Positions 1 through 7,525 of a DNA stretch of 18,780 nucleotides are shown in pieces. Below the pieces are notes generated by a model. The model saw only the letters and a list, made by a program, of their open reading frames with translations. It did no database searches and had not been told where the DNA came from. The first letter of the stretch is position 1; every line of letters begins with the position of its first letter. The translations under genes and the position numbers were made by a program. This DNA comes from Maribacter sp. (GTDB taxonomy: Bacteria; Bacteroidota; Bacteroidia; Flavobacteriales; Flavobacteriaceae): contig JAHHKH010000115.1 of assembly GCA_018679695.1 (NCBI GenBank), positions 1 to 18,780 of the forward strand, written 5' to 3'.

Positions 1-732
1 GAACATGACCACCCCGAGGGCCCCGAAAAGGTGCATAGGCCTTCTTCCGAATTTAGAGACAAACCAAATAGTGATCAAATCCAAAAATCCGTTAATAAAT
101 CTTTCCATACCAAATTTAGTTTTACCATATTTACGTGCCTGATGTTGCACTATTTTTTCCCCAATATTTCCAAATCCTGCACTTTTGGCCAAAACAGGTA
201 TGTATCGATGCATTTCACCTCGGACCTCTATACTTTTAATCACCTCTTTTTTATAGGCTTTTAACCCACAATTGAAATCATTCAATTGTACCCCAGAAGT
301 CTTGCGCGCTGCCCAATTGAATAATTTCGAAGGAATATTTTTAGTAATAACCGAGTCGTACCGCTTCTTCTTCCATCCAGAAACAAGGTCGTATCCTTGG
401 TGTTTTATTAAATCGTACAATTCGGGGATTTCCTCAGGATTGTCCTGAAGGTCGGCATCCATAGTGATGACAACATCACCTTTCGCGGCATTAAAACCAG
501 CATGAAGCGCTTGGGATTTTCCGAAATTCTTTTTAAAACGTATGCCTTTAACATCAGGGTTTTTATGCGCGAGATCGGTTATGATTTTCCAAGAGCCGTC
601 GGTACTACCATCATCGATAAATAGAATTTCGTAGAAAAAACGATTGGATTGCATGACTTCTACAATCCAATCGTGGAGTTCTATTAGTGATTCTTCTTCG
701 TTAAGTAAGGGTATTACTATAGACAGATTCAT
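1..732 (-). CDS. Glycosyltransferase family 2, DPM1/GtrB-like (partial, C-terminus beyond left edge)
   Basis: The ORF is open from an ATG at 732 to the window edge: 244 codons, without a stop. The protein begins MNLSIVIPLLNEEESL, a GT-A fold start. It has the nucleotide-sugar binding stretch DDGSTDGSW near residue 42 and the metal-binding motif MDADLQDNP near residue 85. Family members transfer a sugar from a nucleotide sugar to undecaprenyl phosphate at the inner membrane face, and most carry two C-terminal membrane spans; those would lie beyond the edge, and only their approach (GRRPMHLFGALGV) is visible. Seen: the GT2 motifs. Inferred: a lipid-linked sugar product for cell-surface glycans. 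The DUF4199 gene lies 41 bp upstream on the same strand. A TAnnTTTG-type element at 755-762 suggests the gene also has its own promoter. Confidence 0.9.
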   Translation of the reverse strand, partial: MNLSIVIPLLNEEESLIELHDWIVEVMQSNRFFYEILFIDDGSTDGSWKIITDLAHKNPDVKGIRFKKNFGKSQALHAGFNAAKGDVVITMDADLQDNPEEIPELYDLIKHQGYDLVSGWKKKRYDSVITKNIPSKLFNWAARKTSGVQLNDFNCGLKAYKKEVIKSIEVRGEMHRYIPVLAKSAGFGNIGEKIVQHQARKYGKTKFGMERFINGFLDLITIWFVSKFGRRPMHLFGALGVVMF

Positions 733-754
733 TGAATACTTCTGAATTTCTTTT

Positions 755-762
755 CAAAAGTA
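755..762 (-). promoter_or_regulatory. Bacteroidota -7 element (TACTTTTG) upstream of the GT2 gene
   Basis: On the minus strand this reads TACTTTTG, a perfect match to the TAnnTTTG -7 element of the Bacteroidota primary sigma factor. It lies 22 bases before the glycosyltransferase ATG. I see no good -33 TTTG at the usual 17-23 bp spacing, so this is a half-site call. The same octamer occurs upstream of three other genes in this window. Confidence 0.5.
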
Positions 763-773
763 CAATTTTGCCT

Positions 774-1295
774 TTAATATGCGGGTTTTTGTTTTTTCAT
801 GATCAATCCGCCTATTAGCCCAAAAACCAATCCAATGATTATGTTGAAAATAAGAACGATTGGATAGGTTAACCAAGCAAAACTCTTTTGCATTTCAATA
901 CCTTGATCAATTTGCTCCTCTGTCAATTCAGGATTATCTGCCATGGCCGTTTCCTTTCCTATTTCATACATTTTGTCCATATAACCCGGTTCAATTACAT
1001 TGGATAGCAAAAAGAAATAAATGAGACCAATAATGCCGGCAATAAGCGCTATTCCAGTCCCCAATTTCAAGGCTTGGGAAATAGTCAAAAAACCGTCGTT
1101 GGCTTTTTTGAATTGTGAGATGCCAAATAAGATGGCCGCCAGGGTCAATGCCAAACTAATGCCGCGGATGGCCCAGCCTTGGTCGTAATGCATATCCATT
1201 GAAAAGAGCATAAGTCCGAATACGACACTCACAACTCCCAGTAGCACACCAAAGTTTAAAGCGAATTTCCCCGTTTTTGGTTGATTTTCTTCCAT
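774..1295 (-). CDS. DUF4199 domain-containing membrane protein
   Basis: A 173-aa integral membrane protein with four predicted spans: about residues 13-32, 43-62, 77-97 and 143-167. The loop between spans 3 and 4 is soluble and acidic (about residues 100-138), and the tail is basic (KKQK). The arrangement and the NDGFLTISQALKLG stretch after span 2 match the DUF4199 family, which is common in Bacteroidota and has no established function. It is transcribed toward the GT2 gene 41 bp downstream; in flavobacteria I recall such genes beside a glycosyltransferase of this type. The ATG at 1295 is followed by a short polar segment before the first span. No signal peptide and no catalytic motif are visible, so any role beyond a membrane protein is unknown. 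Confidence 0.8.
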   Translation of the reverse strand: MEENQPKTGKFALNFGVLLGVVSVVFGLMLFSMDMHYDQGWAIRGISLALTLAAILFGISQFKKANDGFLTISQALKLGTGIALIAGIIGLIYFFLLSNVIEPGYMDKMYEIGKETAMADNPELTEEQIDQGIEMQKSFAWLTYPIVLIFNIIIGLVFGLIGGLIMKKQKPAY

Positions 1296-1396
1296 TTTGA
1301 TTTCGATTTTAGTGGTTTAGATTATTAGTTGAATATAACTGGAAATAGTTACAATTAAAGGTACGAAATATTCTTTTTTCTTTTTTACCCAATTAA

Positions 1397-1426
1397 TTGT
1401 CATTTTAATAAAAATACTTAAATTTG
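1397..1426 (+). promoter_or_regulatory. Promoter of rpmE (TTG-N19-TAAATTTG)
   Basis: A -33 TTG at 1397-1399 is separated by 19 bases from TAAATTTG at 1419-1426, which fits the Bacteroidota consensus TTG-N17-23-TAnnTTTG. The predicted start of transcription is about 7 bases further on, giving a leader of roughly 28 nt before the L31 ATG at 1461. Confidence 0.7.
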
Positions 1427-1460
1427 CAGCTCTAAAATCAGAAGGATTAAAGTTTTAACG

Positions 1461-1733
1461 ATGAGAAAAGGTATTCACCCGGAGAATTATAGATTGGTAG
1501 CTTTCAAAGATATGTCCAATGAGGATGTGTTTATTACAAAATCTACAGCAAACACCAAGGAGACTTTGGAGGTAGATGGTGTAGAGTATCCTTTGGTAAA
1601 ATTAGAGATATCCAGAACATCACATCCATTTTATACAGGTAAAGCTAAGTTTTTGGATACTGCTGGAAGGATTGATAAATTCAAAAGCAAATACAAGAAA
1701 TTTCAAAAAGTGGAGAAAAAGGAGGAAGAATAA
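1461..1733 (+). CDS. rpmE: 50S ribosomal protein L31 type B
   Basis: A 90-aa basic protein that starts MRKGIHPENY and contains the L31 hallmarks SRTSHPFYTGK and DTAGRIDKFKSKY. It lacks the CxxC zinc-ribbon cysteines of type A L31, so it is the zinc-independent type B form (the rpmE2/ykgM type in other bacteria). L31 sits on the large subunit at the central protuberance and bridges to the 30S subunit. The C-terminal tail is highly charged (KVEKKEEE). The gene has its own promoter and is followed by a strong intrinsic terminator, then the GlmU-like gene. Type B L31 is often a zinc-starvation paralogue elsewhere, but in Bacteroidota it is commonly the housekeeping copy. I see no Zur-like operator at the promoter. 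Confidence 0.96.
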   Translation: MRKGIHPENYRLVAFKDMSNEDVFITKSTANTKETLEVDGVEYPLVKLEISRTSHPFYTGKAKFLDTAGRIDKFKSKYKKFQKVEKKEEE

Positions 1734-1761
1734 AACCACATTTTTTTCCAACAATAAACAT

Positions 1762-1800
1762 ACGCCCGCGATAGTTATTATCGGGGGCGTTATTTTTTTA
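1762..1800 (+). terminator. Intrinsic terminator of rpmE
   Basis: An 11-bp inverted repeat (1762-1772 with 1780-1790, one mismatch, GC-rich) with a 7-nt loop is followed by a run of nine T in ten bases (1791-1800). It lies 28 bp after the L31 stop codon and would separate rpmE from the GlmU-like gene. Confidence 0.85.
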
Positions 1801-1820
1801 ATTTTGTTTAAAATTCCATT

Positions 1821-2993
1821 ATGAATTACATTCTCTATGATGGCACTGTAAGGGAGTCATTATTGCCTTTCACATTTACAAGACCGGTAGCGGATATTAG
1901 AATTGGTATACTTACCATTCGTGAAAAATGGGAGAAATACTTGAATACCACCACGACTACGGTTACCGAGGATTATCTTTCCGATAAATACCCTTTGGTA
2001 GAGTTAGATGAAAATGTATTGATAAATGCATCATTCTTGCCTAATGCTGAATTAGTCGAAATGGTTGAATCACTCCAACAGTATGAAGCTATCTTCCAAG
2101 GAGAAGAGGTGATTGCTTTTTTTTCCTTAGGGGATCAAGAAGTAGATTTTTCGGAATACAAATCCATTGAGTTTAGTGGAGAGTTGATCCGTGTCGAAAA
2201 TACATGGGACATCTTTTCAAAAAACGCCCAAGCCCTTCAGGCCGACTTTGATTTTTTAACAGAGGGAAGGATTAGCGCCCCTATTTCAAGTACCAATAGC
2301 TTAATTAATCCGGAAAACATCTTCTTGGAAGTAGGGGCGTCGGTGGAGTACAGTATTTTAAATGCCTCTGAAGGGCCAATTTACATAGGAAAAGATGCTG
2401 AAGTTTGGGAAGGTAGTCTCATTCGAGGTGCTTTTGCCCTCTGTGACAATGCCGTGGTTAAGATGGGGGCCAAAATTTATGGTGCAACGACAGTAGGACC
2501 CTATGGAAAAGTATGTGGTGAAATAAGCAACTCGGTTATTTTTGGATATTCAAGTAAAGGACATGAAGGATATTTAGGAAATGCCGTTTTAGGGGAATGG
2601 TGCAATATTGGTGCAGACTCCAATAATTCCAATCTCAAAAATAATTATGCCAAGGTACGTCTTTGGAATTATGCCACCGAAAAGTTTGAACAAACAGGAT
2701 TGCAGTTTTGCGGACTGATGATGGGAGACCATAGTAAAACGGCGATTAATACGATGTTCAATACAGGAACGGTTATAGGTGTCAACGTCAATATTTATGT
2801 TCCAGGTTTTCCCCGGAACTTTATCCCCAGTTTTAGTTGGGGTGGGGCCTCGGGATTCTCTACTTACATGCCCGTAAAGGCTTTTGATGCCGCTAAGGTA
2901 ATGATGGCCCGTAGAGGTGTGACATTCGATGAAAAGGAGGCTAATATCCTGAATCATGTCTTTGAACTCACTAAAAAATGGCGTAAATATTAA
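1821..2993 (+). CDS. GlmU-like sugar nucleotidyltransferase with left-handed beta-helix (alternative bacterial GlmU family)
   Basis: A 390-aa protein. The N-terminal ~160 residues (LYDGTVRESLLPFTFTRP at the start) resemble the divergent sugar-nucleotidyltransferase domain (NTP_transf_4 type). The C-terminal part, from about residue 165, is a left-handed beta-helix of hexapeptide repeats with turns such as IYIGKDAEVWEG, VVKMGAKIYGATTVGP and the GADSNNSNLKNN signature. Bacteroidota proteins of this kind have been proposed to perform the last two steps of UDP-GlcNAc synthesis (GlcN-1-P acetylation and uridylylation) in place of classical GlmU; that function is inferred here. Classical GlmU's LxAGxGTRM loop is absent. 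The ATG lies 21 bp after the L31 terminator. TAATTTTG at 1799-1806 could be a -7 element but would leave a leader of only about 8 nt. The next gene, mtaB, starts after 106 bp. Confidence 0.85.
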   Translation: MNYILYDGTVRESLLPFTFTRPVADIRIGILTIREKWEKYLNTTTTTVTEDYLSDKYPLVELDENVLINASFLPNAELVEMVESLQQYEAIFQGEEVIAFFSLGDQEVDFSEYKSIEFSGELIRVENTWDIFSKNAQALQADFDFLTEGRISAPISSTNSLINPENIFLEVGASVEYSILNASEGPIYIGKDAEVWEGSLIRGAFALCDNAVVKMGAKIYGATTVGPYGKVCGEISNSVIFGYSSKGHEGYLGNAVLGEWCNIGADSNNSNLKNNYAKVRLWNYATEKFEQTGLQFCGLMMGDHSKTAINTMFNTGTVIGVNVNIYVPGFPRNFIPSFSWGGASGFSTYMPVKAFDAAKVMMARRGVTFDEKEANILNHVFELTKKWRKY

Positions 2994-3043
2994 TTGGGGA
3001 TTTCCCCTTCGTCCATTCTTTAAGATTAATATTCCCCATGTTG

Positions 3044-3051
3044 TATATTTG
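3044..3051 (+). promoter_or_regulatory. -7 element (TATATTTG) upstream of mtaB
   Basis: TATATTTG matches TAnnTTTG perfectly and is followed by GC, as is usual near Bacteroidota start sites. It lies 48 bases before the mtaB ATG in a 106-bp gap. No TTTG -33 box is present; a weak TTTA at 3019-3022 sits 21 bases upstream. Confidence 0.5.
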
Positions 3052-3099
3052 CACTTCTGTTTTTGGACCTATTTCATTGATAATGGTAATTAACTCGGT

Positions 3100-4425
3100 A
3101 TGAAAAAAGTAGCTTTTTACACCCTGGGTTGTAAACTCAACTTCTCGGAAACCTCTACGATTGCTAGAGGATTTCAAGAAGAGGGCTATGAGCGCGTCGG
3201 ATTTTCCGAAAAGGCCGACATGTATGTTATAAATACATGTTCGGTAACCGAGAATGCTGATAAACGTTTTAAATCTATCGTAAGGCAAGCCCTGAAGCTG
3301 AACCCTGATGCCTTTATCGCGGCAATCGGGTGTTATGCACAATTAAAGCCAGAGCAATTGGCAGCGGTTGGTGGTGTGGATTTGGTATTGGGCGCCACCG
3401 AGAAATTCAAGATTGCGGATTATGTAAATGACCTTTCCAAAAATATTATGGGCGAAATACATTCTTGTGAGATTGAGGAGGCCGACTTTTATGTAGGTAG
3501 TTATGCCATCGGTGACCGGACACGCGCATTTTTAAAGGTACAGGATGGCTGTGATTATAAATGTACTTTCTGTACCATACCGTTGGCTCGAGGTATCTCA
3601 AGAAGCGATATGCTGGAAAATGTGCTGAAAAACGCGAGGAAAATCTCTGAAAAAGGCATAAAGGAAATTGTTCTTACGGGAGTTAATATAGGGGATTTTG
3701 GCAAGGGTGAATTCGGTGATAAAAGACATGAGCATACCTTTCTTGAACTAGTGCAAGCCTTGGATAGTGTGGAAGGTATCCATCGCTTACGTATTTCATC
3801 GATTGAACCTAATCTATTGAAGAATGAAACGATAGATTTTGTGGCAAATAGCAATTCTTTTGCACCCCATTTTCATATTCCGTTACAAAGTGGCAGCGAT
3901 GAAATACTAAAACAAATGAAACGCCGCTATTTAAGCAACTTATATGTTGACAGAGTAAAAAGAATTAGGGAGGTAATGCCCGATGCCTGCATTGGGGTTG
4001 ATGTTATCGTTGGTTTTCCAGGGGAAAGCGATGCCCATTTCCTGGAAACCTATCATTTTTTAAGTGCGATAGACATATCTTATCTGCATGTTTTTACCTA
4101 TTCAGAAAGGGATAATACACCCGCAGCAAAGATGATGGACCCTGTACCTTTAAAGGTAAGAAGTAAGCGAAGCAAGATGTTACGAGGACTTTCCGTTAAG
4201 AAACGAAGGGCTTTTTATGAAAGTCAGTTGGGAACAATGAGGACCGTATTGTTCGAAGGGGAAAATAAGGATGGTTATATTCACGGATTTACGGAGAACT
4301 ATGTAAAGGTAAAAGCCCCATGGAGTCCAAGCTTGGTAAATACCCTTCACAAAGTGGAACTTACCCAAATCGATGTTGATGGCCTGGTACGTTTTGAATT
4401 TGTTGATTCTAAACTGGCAGTATAA
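3100..4425 (+). CDS. mtaB: tRNA (N6-L-threonylcarbamoyladenosine(37)-C2)-methylthiotransferase MtaB
   Basis: A 441-aa radical-SAM methylthiotransferase. The N-terminal MTTase domain has the three cluster cysteines C11 (TLGCKLN), C47 (NTCSVT) and C78 (GCYAQ). The radical-SAM domain begins about residue 140 with C151-x3-C155-x2-C158 (DGCDYKCTFCTIPLARG), followed by TGVNIGDFG and the SAM-binding region FHIPLQSGSDEILKQMKRRY. The C-terminal ~60 residues fit a TRAM RNA-binding domain. MtaB converts t6A37 to ms2t6A37 in ANN-decoding tRNAs, using two [4Fe-4S] clusters and SAM. The spelling TLGCKLN and CDYKCTFCTIP separates it from MiaB and RimO. The length is normal for the family. It stands alone with its own -7 element and ends on a bidirectional terminator. 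Confidence 0.95.
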   Translation: MKKVAFYTLGCKLNFSETSTIARGFQEEGYERVGFSEKADMYVINTCSVTENADKRFKSIVRQALKLNPDAFIAAIGCYAQLKPEQLAAVGGVDLVLGATEKFKIADYVNDLSKNIMGEIHSCEIEEADFYVGSYAIGDRTRAFLKVQDGCDYKCTFCTIPLARGISRSDMLENVLKNARKISEKGIKEIVLTGVNIGDFGKGEFGDKRHEHTFLELVQALDSVEGIHRLRISSIEPNLLKNETIDFVANSNSFAPHFHIPLQSGSDEILKQMKRRYLSNLYVDRVKRIREVMPDACIGVDVIVGFPGESDAHFLETYHFLSAIDISYLHVFTYSERDNTPAAKMMDPVPLKVRSKRSKMLRGLSVKKRRAFYESQLGTMRTVLFEGENKDGYIHGFTENYVKVKAPWSPSLVNTLHKVELTQIDVDGLVRFEFVDSKLAV

Positions 4426-4461
4426 AAAAATCCTGCTCACTTAGCAGGATTTGATCTTTTT
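4424..4461. terminator. Bidirectional terminator between mtaB and the GNAT-like gene
   Basis: A perfect 10-bp stem (4428-4437 with 4443-4452, AAATCCTGCT type) with a CACTT loop. The left flank is an A7 run (4424-4430) and the right flank is T-rich (4455-4461). It can therefore stop transcripts from both converging genes. It starts at the mtaB stop codon and lies 11 bp from the stop codon of the gene on the other strand. Confidence 0.85.
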
Positions 4462-4472
4462 ACAGGCACCAA

Positions 4473-4766
4473 TTAAATTCGTATACCAACTGGTAGCATT
4501 TCTTTATATTGCCTATTCTTTCTTAAGAATCCTGCAATTTGTGGACTAGTTGGTACTACTCTTTGATTTTGATCTTGAATATGATGTAAAACCGATTTAA
4601 TGAAATCCTCTTTAAAGCCATCTTGGGTAATTTCTTCAGGAACAACTAATTTGGTTAAAAAAACTTTACGTTCTTGTGAAGAATACTCGATCTTGGCCAA
4701 ATGACCATTGACCCTAGTTTCAAATTGGCGCAGGAAACTATTGTCTTTAATTTCTACTTCATTCAT
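4473..4766 (-). CDS. Small GNAT-like protein of the GCN5-related Acetyltransf_CG (NATD1/YjdJ-type) group
   Basis: A 97-aa protein, the normal size for single-domain members of this group. Visible family features are the beta-strands GHLAKIEYSSQERKVFLTKL, the VP of 'VVPEE', a helix FKEDFIKSVLHHIQDQ, the strand RVVPTSPQIAGFLRKN and the ending QYKEMLPVG, which match the usual 'V-P-x-C/S-P-x-x-A-x-x-x-R' and 'Y-x-x-L' pattern. The acetyl-CoA pyrophosphate-binding loop, normally R/Q-x-x-G-x-G/A between the VP strand and the helix, reads here EEITQDGFKED with a single glycine. Catalytic acetyltransferase activity is therefore uncertain. Family function is poorly known. The gene is monocistronic, with a -7 element about 113 bp upstream and a shared terminator downstream. 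Confidence 0.75.
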   Translation of the reverse strand: MNEVEIKDNSFLRQFETRVNGHLAKIEYSSQERKVFLTKLVVPEEITQDGFKEDFIKSVLHHIQDQNQRVVPTSPQIAGFLRKNRQYKEMLPVGIRI

Positions 4767-4878
4767 ATAGTTTGATTTTAAAAATTGGTCTAGACAAAAA
4801 AATCACGATTCTCTTTAACCGTAATTTTATAATTTTACTCGGTATTCAAAATGATGGGGACATTTTTAAACGTGAATA

Positions 4879-4886
4879 CAAAAGTA
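4879..4886 (-). promoter_or_regulatory. -7 element (TACTTTTG) for the GNAT-like gene
   Basis: The minus strand reads TACTTTTG, a perfect TAnnTTTG match. It would give a leader of about 105 nt before the ATG at 4766. No clear -33 box. The divergent 166-bp gap (4767-4932) also precedes the alpha/beta hydrolase; I find no good plus-strand promoter there. Confidence 0.45.
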
Positions 4887-4932
4887 ATAAAAAAAATACG
4901 GGTTTCCTAAGAAATTCGTAATACTAACCTAC

Positions 4933-5595
4933 ATGGACCAAGATAAATTACAGGTTTACTTTATGCCGGGTATGGCGGCCAATTCTTCGATTTTTGAACA
5001 TATAAAATTGCCCGAGGAGCAATTTGAAATACACTTATTGGAGTGGTTTGTTCCCGATAAGAATATGTCTCTTGCTGCCTACGCTAAAAAAATGACCAAA
5101 TACATTGTTCATGAGAATCCGGTTTTGGTGGGTGTATCTTTTGGTGGGATATTGATCCAGGAAATTGCCAAAACCATTCCCGTTAAAAAAGTTATTATAA
5201 TTTCAAGTGTTAAGCAGACCTCAGAGTTACCAAAAAGATTGGTATTCGCCAAATACACCAAAGCACATAAATTACTTCCTACCGGCTTGGTAAATAATGT
5301 CGATTTGTTGGTAAAGTATGCCTTTGGGGAAACAGTGACCAAAAGACTTGAACTATACGAACAGTATCTATCAATAAGGGATAAGTATTATATTGACTGG
5401 TCTATCGATCAAATTGTGAATTGGAGACAGGCAAGTCCAACTAAAAATGTGGTACATATACATGGGGACAAAGATGCTGTTTTTCCAATAAGTCACATCA
5501 AGGATTGCATTGCCGTCAAAAATGGCACACATACGATGATCATTCATCGCGCTCGATGGTTTAATCAACACTTGCCCACAATTATTTTGGAATAA
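4933..5595 (+). CDS. Alpha/beta hydrolase fold protein
   Basis: A 220-aa cytosolic protein without a signal peptide. It begins with a beta-strand and the oxyanion-loop region VYFMPGMAANSSIF. The nucleophile elbow is GVSFGG (Ser69). The acid is likely Asp179 or Asp181 in HIHGDKDAVFP, and the catalytic His is likely His200 in NGTHTMII, so a full Ser-Asp-His triad is present. The small size means a minimal cap. The substrate cannot be told from the sequence; esterase or thioesterase activity is possible. It lies 44 bp before the lytic transglycosylase, but that gene has its own promoter inside the end of this one, so co-transcription is optional. Confidence 0.85.
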   Translation: MDQDKLQVYFMPGMAANSSIFEHIKLPEEQFEIHLLEWFVPDKNMSLAAYAKKMTKYIVHENPVLVGVSFGGILIQEIAKTIPVKKVIIISSVKQTSELPKRLVFAKYTKAHKLLPTGLVNNVDLLVKYAFGETVTKRLELYEQYLSIRDKYYIDWSIDQIVNWRQASPTKNVVHIHGDKDAVFPISHIKDCIAVKNGTHTMIIHRARWFNQHLPTIILE

Positions 5596-5617
5596 GGGAG
5601 TTGTATTAATACCTTTG
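5586..5617 (+). promoter_or_regulatory. Promoter of the lytic transglycosylase gene (TTTG-N20-TACCTTTG)
   Basis: TTTG at 5586-5589 lies inside the last codons of the hydrolase gene. It is spaced 20 bases from TACCTTTG at 5610-5617. Both boxes match the Bacteroidota consensus, and the predicted transcript begins about 16 nt before the ATG at 5640. Confidence 0.7.
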
Positions 5618-5639
5618 AGTACAAAGCTAACTAAGAATT

Positions 5640-6599
5640 ATGAAGATTTTAAAGAATATTTTGATGTTATTAGGGGTCTTTTTTGTGATTACGACCCTGA
5701 TTTTTGCGGTACAGACCACGAGTGAAGCGACCTCACCCGATGTTCAGGATATTGCGGAGAATGATGTGGAAAAGAGTGTTTCCGACTCCTACAGGATCTC
5801 GGCAATTGAAATCCCGGCAGACCTTAATTTTGCAGGCGAGGTTGTACCTCAGGATGACCCGGAAATCATGGAGCGGGTTGATAGGGAGTTTTTGGTAAAT
5901 ACCTATTGGCAGTCAAATGCTTTGCTTTTAATGAAAAGGGCAAATAAGTACTTTCCGATAATTGAACCGATTCTTGCTAAAAATGGTATACCCGATGATT
6001 TTAAATATTTGGCCGTGGCCGAAAGTGCTTTGACCAATGTAGTTTCCCATGCCGGTGCTACCGGGTTTTGGCAGATCATGAAAGGAACAGGTAAGGAATA
6101 TGGACTTGAAATCAATTCAAATGTAGACGAGCGATACCATTTGGAGAAATCCACCCAAGTTGCTTGTGATTATTTGAACAAATGGAAGAATAAATATGGA
6201 AGTTGGACAATGACTGCCGCTGCGTACAACGCAGGACCAGGCGCAATCAATAAATATATGGGGATTCAAAAGGTCGATGATTATTATGATCTTTTATTGG
6301 GACAGGAAACAGGAAGGTATGTTTTTCGAATTATGGCTATAAAGGAGATTCTTTCAAATCCTGATAAATACGGCTTTGAAATAGACAAGAAAGATATGTA
6401 TAGTGCTGTTCCAACTTTCAAAGTAGAGTTAGAGGAACCCGTGGCAAGTTTCGCGGATTTTGCGAATGAATATGAAATTAATTACAAAATCTTAAAGCGA
6501 CATAATCCTTGGCTCAGAGAACCGCATTTGAACAATGCTTCAAGAAAAAAATATACCATAGAAATCCCTATTAAAGGATATTACAAAGTAGGTAAATAA
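5640..6599 (+). CDS. Membrane-anchored lytic murein transglycosylase (MltD/GH23-like)
   Basis: A 319-aa protein with an N-terminal hydrophobic segment (about residues 5-24) that serves as signal peptide or anchor. No lipobox cysteine is present. The SLT domain spans about residues 100-215: catalytic Glu128 in LAVAESAL, then GATGFWQIMKGTG (138-151) and AAYNAGPGAI (194-203). The C-terminal 60 residues (FADFANEYEINYKILKRHNPWL and the following YTIEIP) look like a degenerate LysM-type unit. Such enzymes cleave the MurNAc-GlcNAc bond of peptidoglycan to form 1,6-anhydroMurNAc and act in the periplasm in wall remodelling. In GATGFWQIM, F and I stand where many MltD proteins have L and F. The gene converges on the TPR gene with only 4 bp between stop codons and no evident terminator. 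Confidence 0.92.
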   Translation: MKILKNILMLLGVFFVITTLIFAVQTTSEATSPDVQDIAENDVEKSVSDSYRISAIEIPADLNFAGEVVPQDDPEIMERVDREFLVNTYWQSNALLLMKRANKYFPIIEPILAKNGIPDDFKYLAVAESALTNVVSHAGATGFWQIMKGTGKEYGLEINSNVDERYHLEKSTQVACDYLNKWKNKYGSWTMTAAAYNAGPGAINKYMGIQKVDDYYDLLLGQETGRYVFRIMAIKEILSNPDKYGFEIDKKDMYSAVPTFKVELEEPVASFADFANEYEINYKILKRHNPWLREPHLNNASRKKYTIEIPIKGYYKVGK

Positions 6600-6603
6600 G
6601 AAC

Positions 6604-7119
6604 CTAAATTTTCTTCATCTGCTGCTGCATCATCTTTATTTGATCTGTCAGCATATTGTTTTTATCCAGTTTTTTAGCTTCATTCAAAAGGGTAGTAGCC
6701 TCTCGCTTGCGTCGTTTTTGCATAGCAATACCGGCCAAACTAAGCTTGGCCATGGCAACGTCATAGTCCATCGTGAGCCCTAACTTCAAAGCTTTTCTAA
6801 AGAACTTTTCGGCTTGTGTCAAATTCTTTTGGGAATGAAGAATTCCGTGTAAATAATTATAATAACCTTGTTGTTTAGTGATAAGTGCTGTCTCGGGATT
6901 CTTTATTTTGTCAAGCCACTTTTGAGTACCTTCCATATCTTGCTTGCGCATTCGAAGAAAGGCGAGTAAAATCAACTCATTCCTAAAATAAAGGAAGATG
7001 AAAATGAGTGAGAATAATATTAAGAATATTCCGTTGCCGATATTACCCTCAATAAATTGGTAGATGGCGTAGACGATGATAAGACCTGCTATTACTAGTT
7101 TAATGTTTTTGTTAAACAT
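6604..7119 (-). CDS. Membrane-anchored tetratricopeptide-repeat protein
   Basis: A 171-aa protein with two close membrane spans (about residues 6-23 and 28-46), so N- and C-termini probably lie on the same side. A helical region of roughly three TPR-like units follows: YYNYLHGILHSQKNLTQAEKFF / FRKALKLGL and AMAKLSLAGIAMQKRRKREATTLL. The tail is Met/Gln-rich and basic (IKMMQQQMKKI). TPR domains mediate protein-protein contacts; no enzymatic motif is visible and the partner is unknown. The gene is monocistronic, with a TACTTTTG element upstream. Confidence 0.7.
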   Translation of the reverse strand: MFNKNIKLVIAGLIIVYAIYQFIEGNIGNGIFLILFSLIFIFLYFRNELILLAFLRMRKQDMEGTQKWLDKIKNPETALITKQQGYYNYLHGILHSQKNLTQAEKFFRKALKLGLTMDYDVAMAKLSLAGIAMQKRRKREATTLLNEAKKLDKNNMLTDQIKMMQQQMKKI

Positions 7120-7178
7120 GTTGAATTCTATTAAATGTGGGTAATTTAGGCATAGAGCTGCCTTAACAATACGTCTGG

Positions 7179-7186
7179 CAAAAGTA
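7179..7186 (-). promoter_or_regulatory. -7 element (TACTTTTG) for the TPR gene
   Basis: Perfect TAnnTTTG match on the minus strand, 59 bases before the ATG at 7119. No convincing -33 box at 17-23 bp. It lies back to back with the rpmH promoter in the same 223-bp gap (7120-7342); I see no other gene in that gap. Confidence 0.45.
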
Positions 7187-7242
7187 ATAAAAACCTATCT
7201 GTGGATGGTATGCCATAGCAAAAAAATATTTTTTTGATTAGG

Positions 7243-7273
7243 TTTGTCAAAGCAAAAACTCTTTGTATATTTG
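7243..7273 (+). promoter_or_regulatory. Promoter of rpmH (TTTG-N19-TATATTTG)
   Basis: TTTG at 7243-7246 and TATATTTG at 7266-7273, spaced 19 bases: the best complete match to the Bacteroidota promoter consensus in this window, fitting a highly expressed ribosomal gene. The leader would be about 62 nt. Confidence 0.8.
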
Positions 7274-7342
7274 CGCCCAGATTTTGCAGAGGTCTTAGCA
7301 AAAGTCAATGTGCAATAATAGTTTTATAAATTAAGTCCGAGG

Positions 7343-7501
7343 ATGAAAAGAACGTATCAGCCATCAAAAAGAAAGAGAAAGAACAAGCATGGCTTTAGAG
7401 AGCGCATGGCTACTGTTAATGGGAGAAAGGTCCTTTCTAGAAGAAGAGCTAAAGGAAGAAAAAAATTGTCTGTATCCTCTGAGCTGAGACACAAAAAATA
7501 A
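7343..7501 (+). CDS. rpmH: 50S ribosomal protein L34
   Basis: A 52-aa, very basic protein beginning MKRTYQPSKRKRKNKHGF and containing RMATVNGRKVLSRRRAKGRKKL, the highly conserved L34 sequence. The six or so residues after the usual end (SSELRHKK) are a short extension common in Bacteroidota. L34 is a late-assembly protein of the large subunit near the 23S rRNA core. The start ATG at 7343 is fixed by the invariant MKRT. In most bacteria rpmH is followed by rnpA near dnaA; here it stands apart, with its own promoter and terminator, and carB comes next. Confidence 0.97.
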   Translation: MKRTYQPSKRKRKNKHGFRERMATVNGRKVLSRRRAKGRKKLSVSSELRHKK

Positions 7502-7525
7502 TGATTAGATTTTTTATAAAATATT

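Noticed and set aside
2971..3342. 123-codon minus-strand frame between the GlmU-like gene and mtaB
   Set aside because: It covers the mtaB start and promoter on the other strand and has no recognisable protein features.
7120..7342. Possible small RNA or gene in the gap between the TPR gene and rpmH
   Set aside because: Only back-to-back promoters and AT-rich sequence are visible; no stable structure or ORF with a start.
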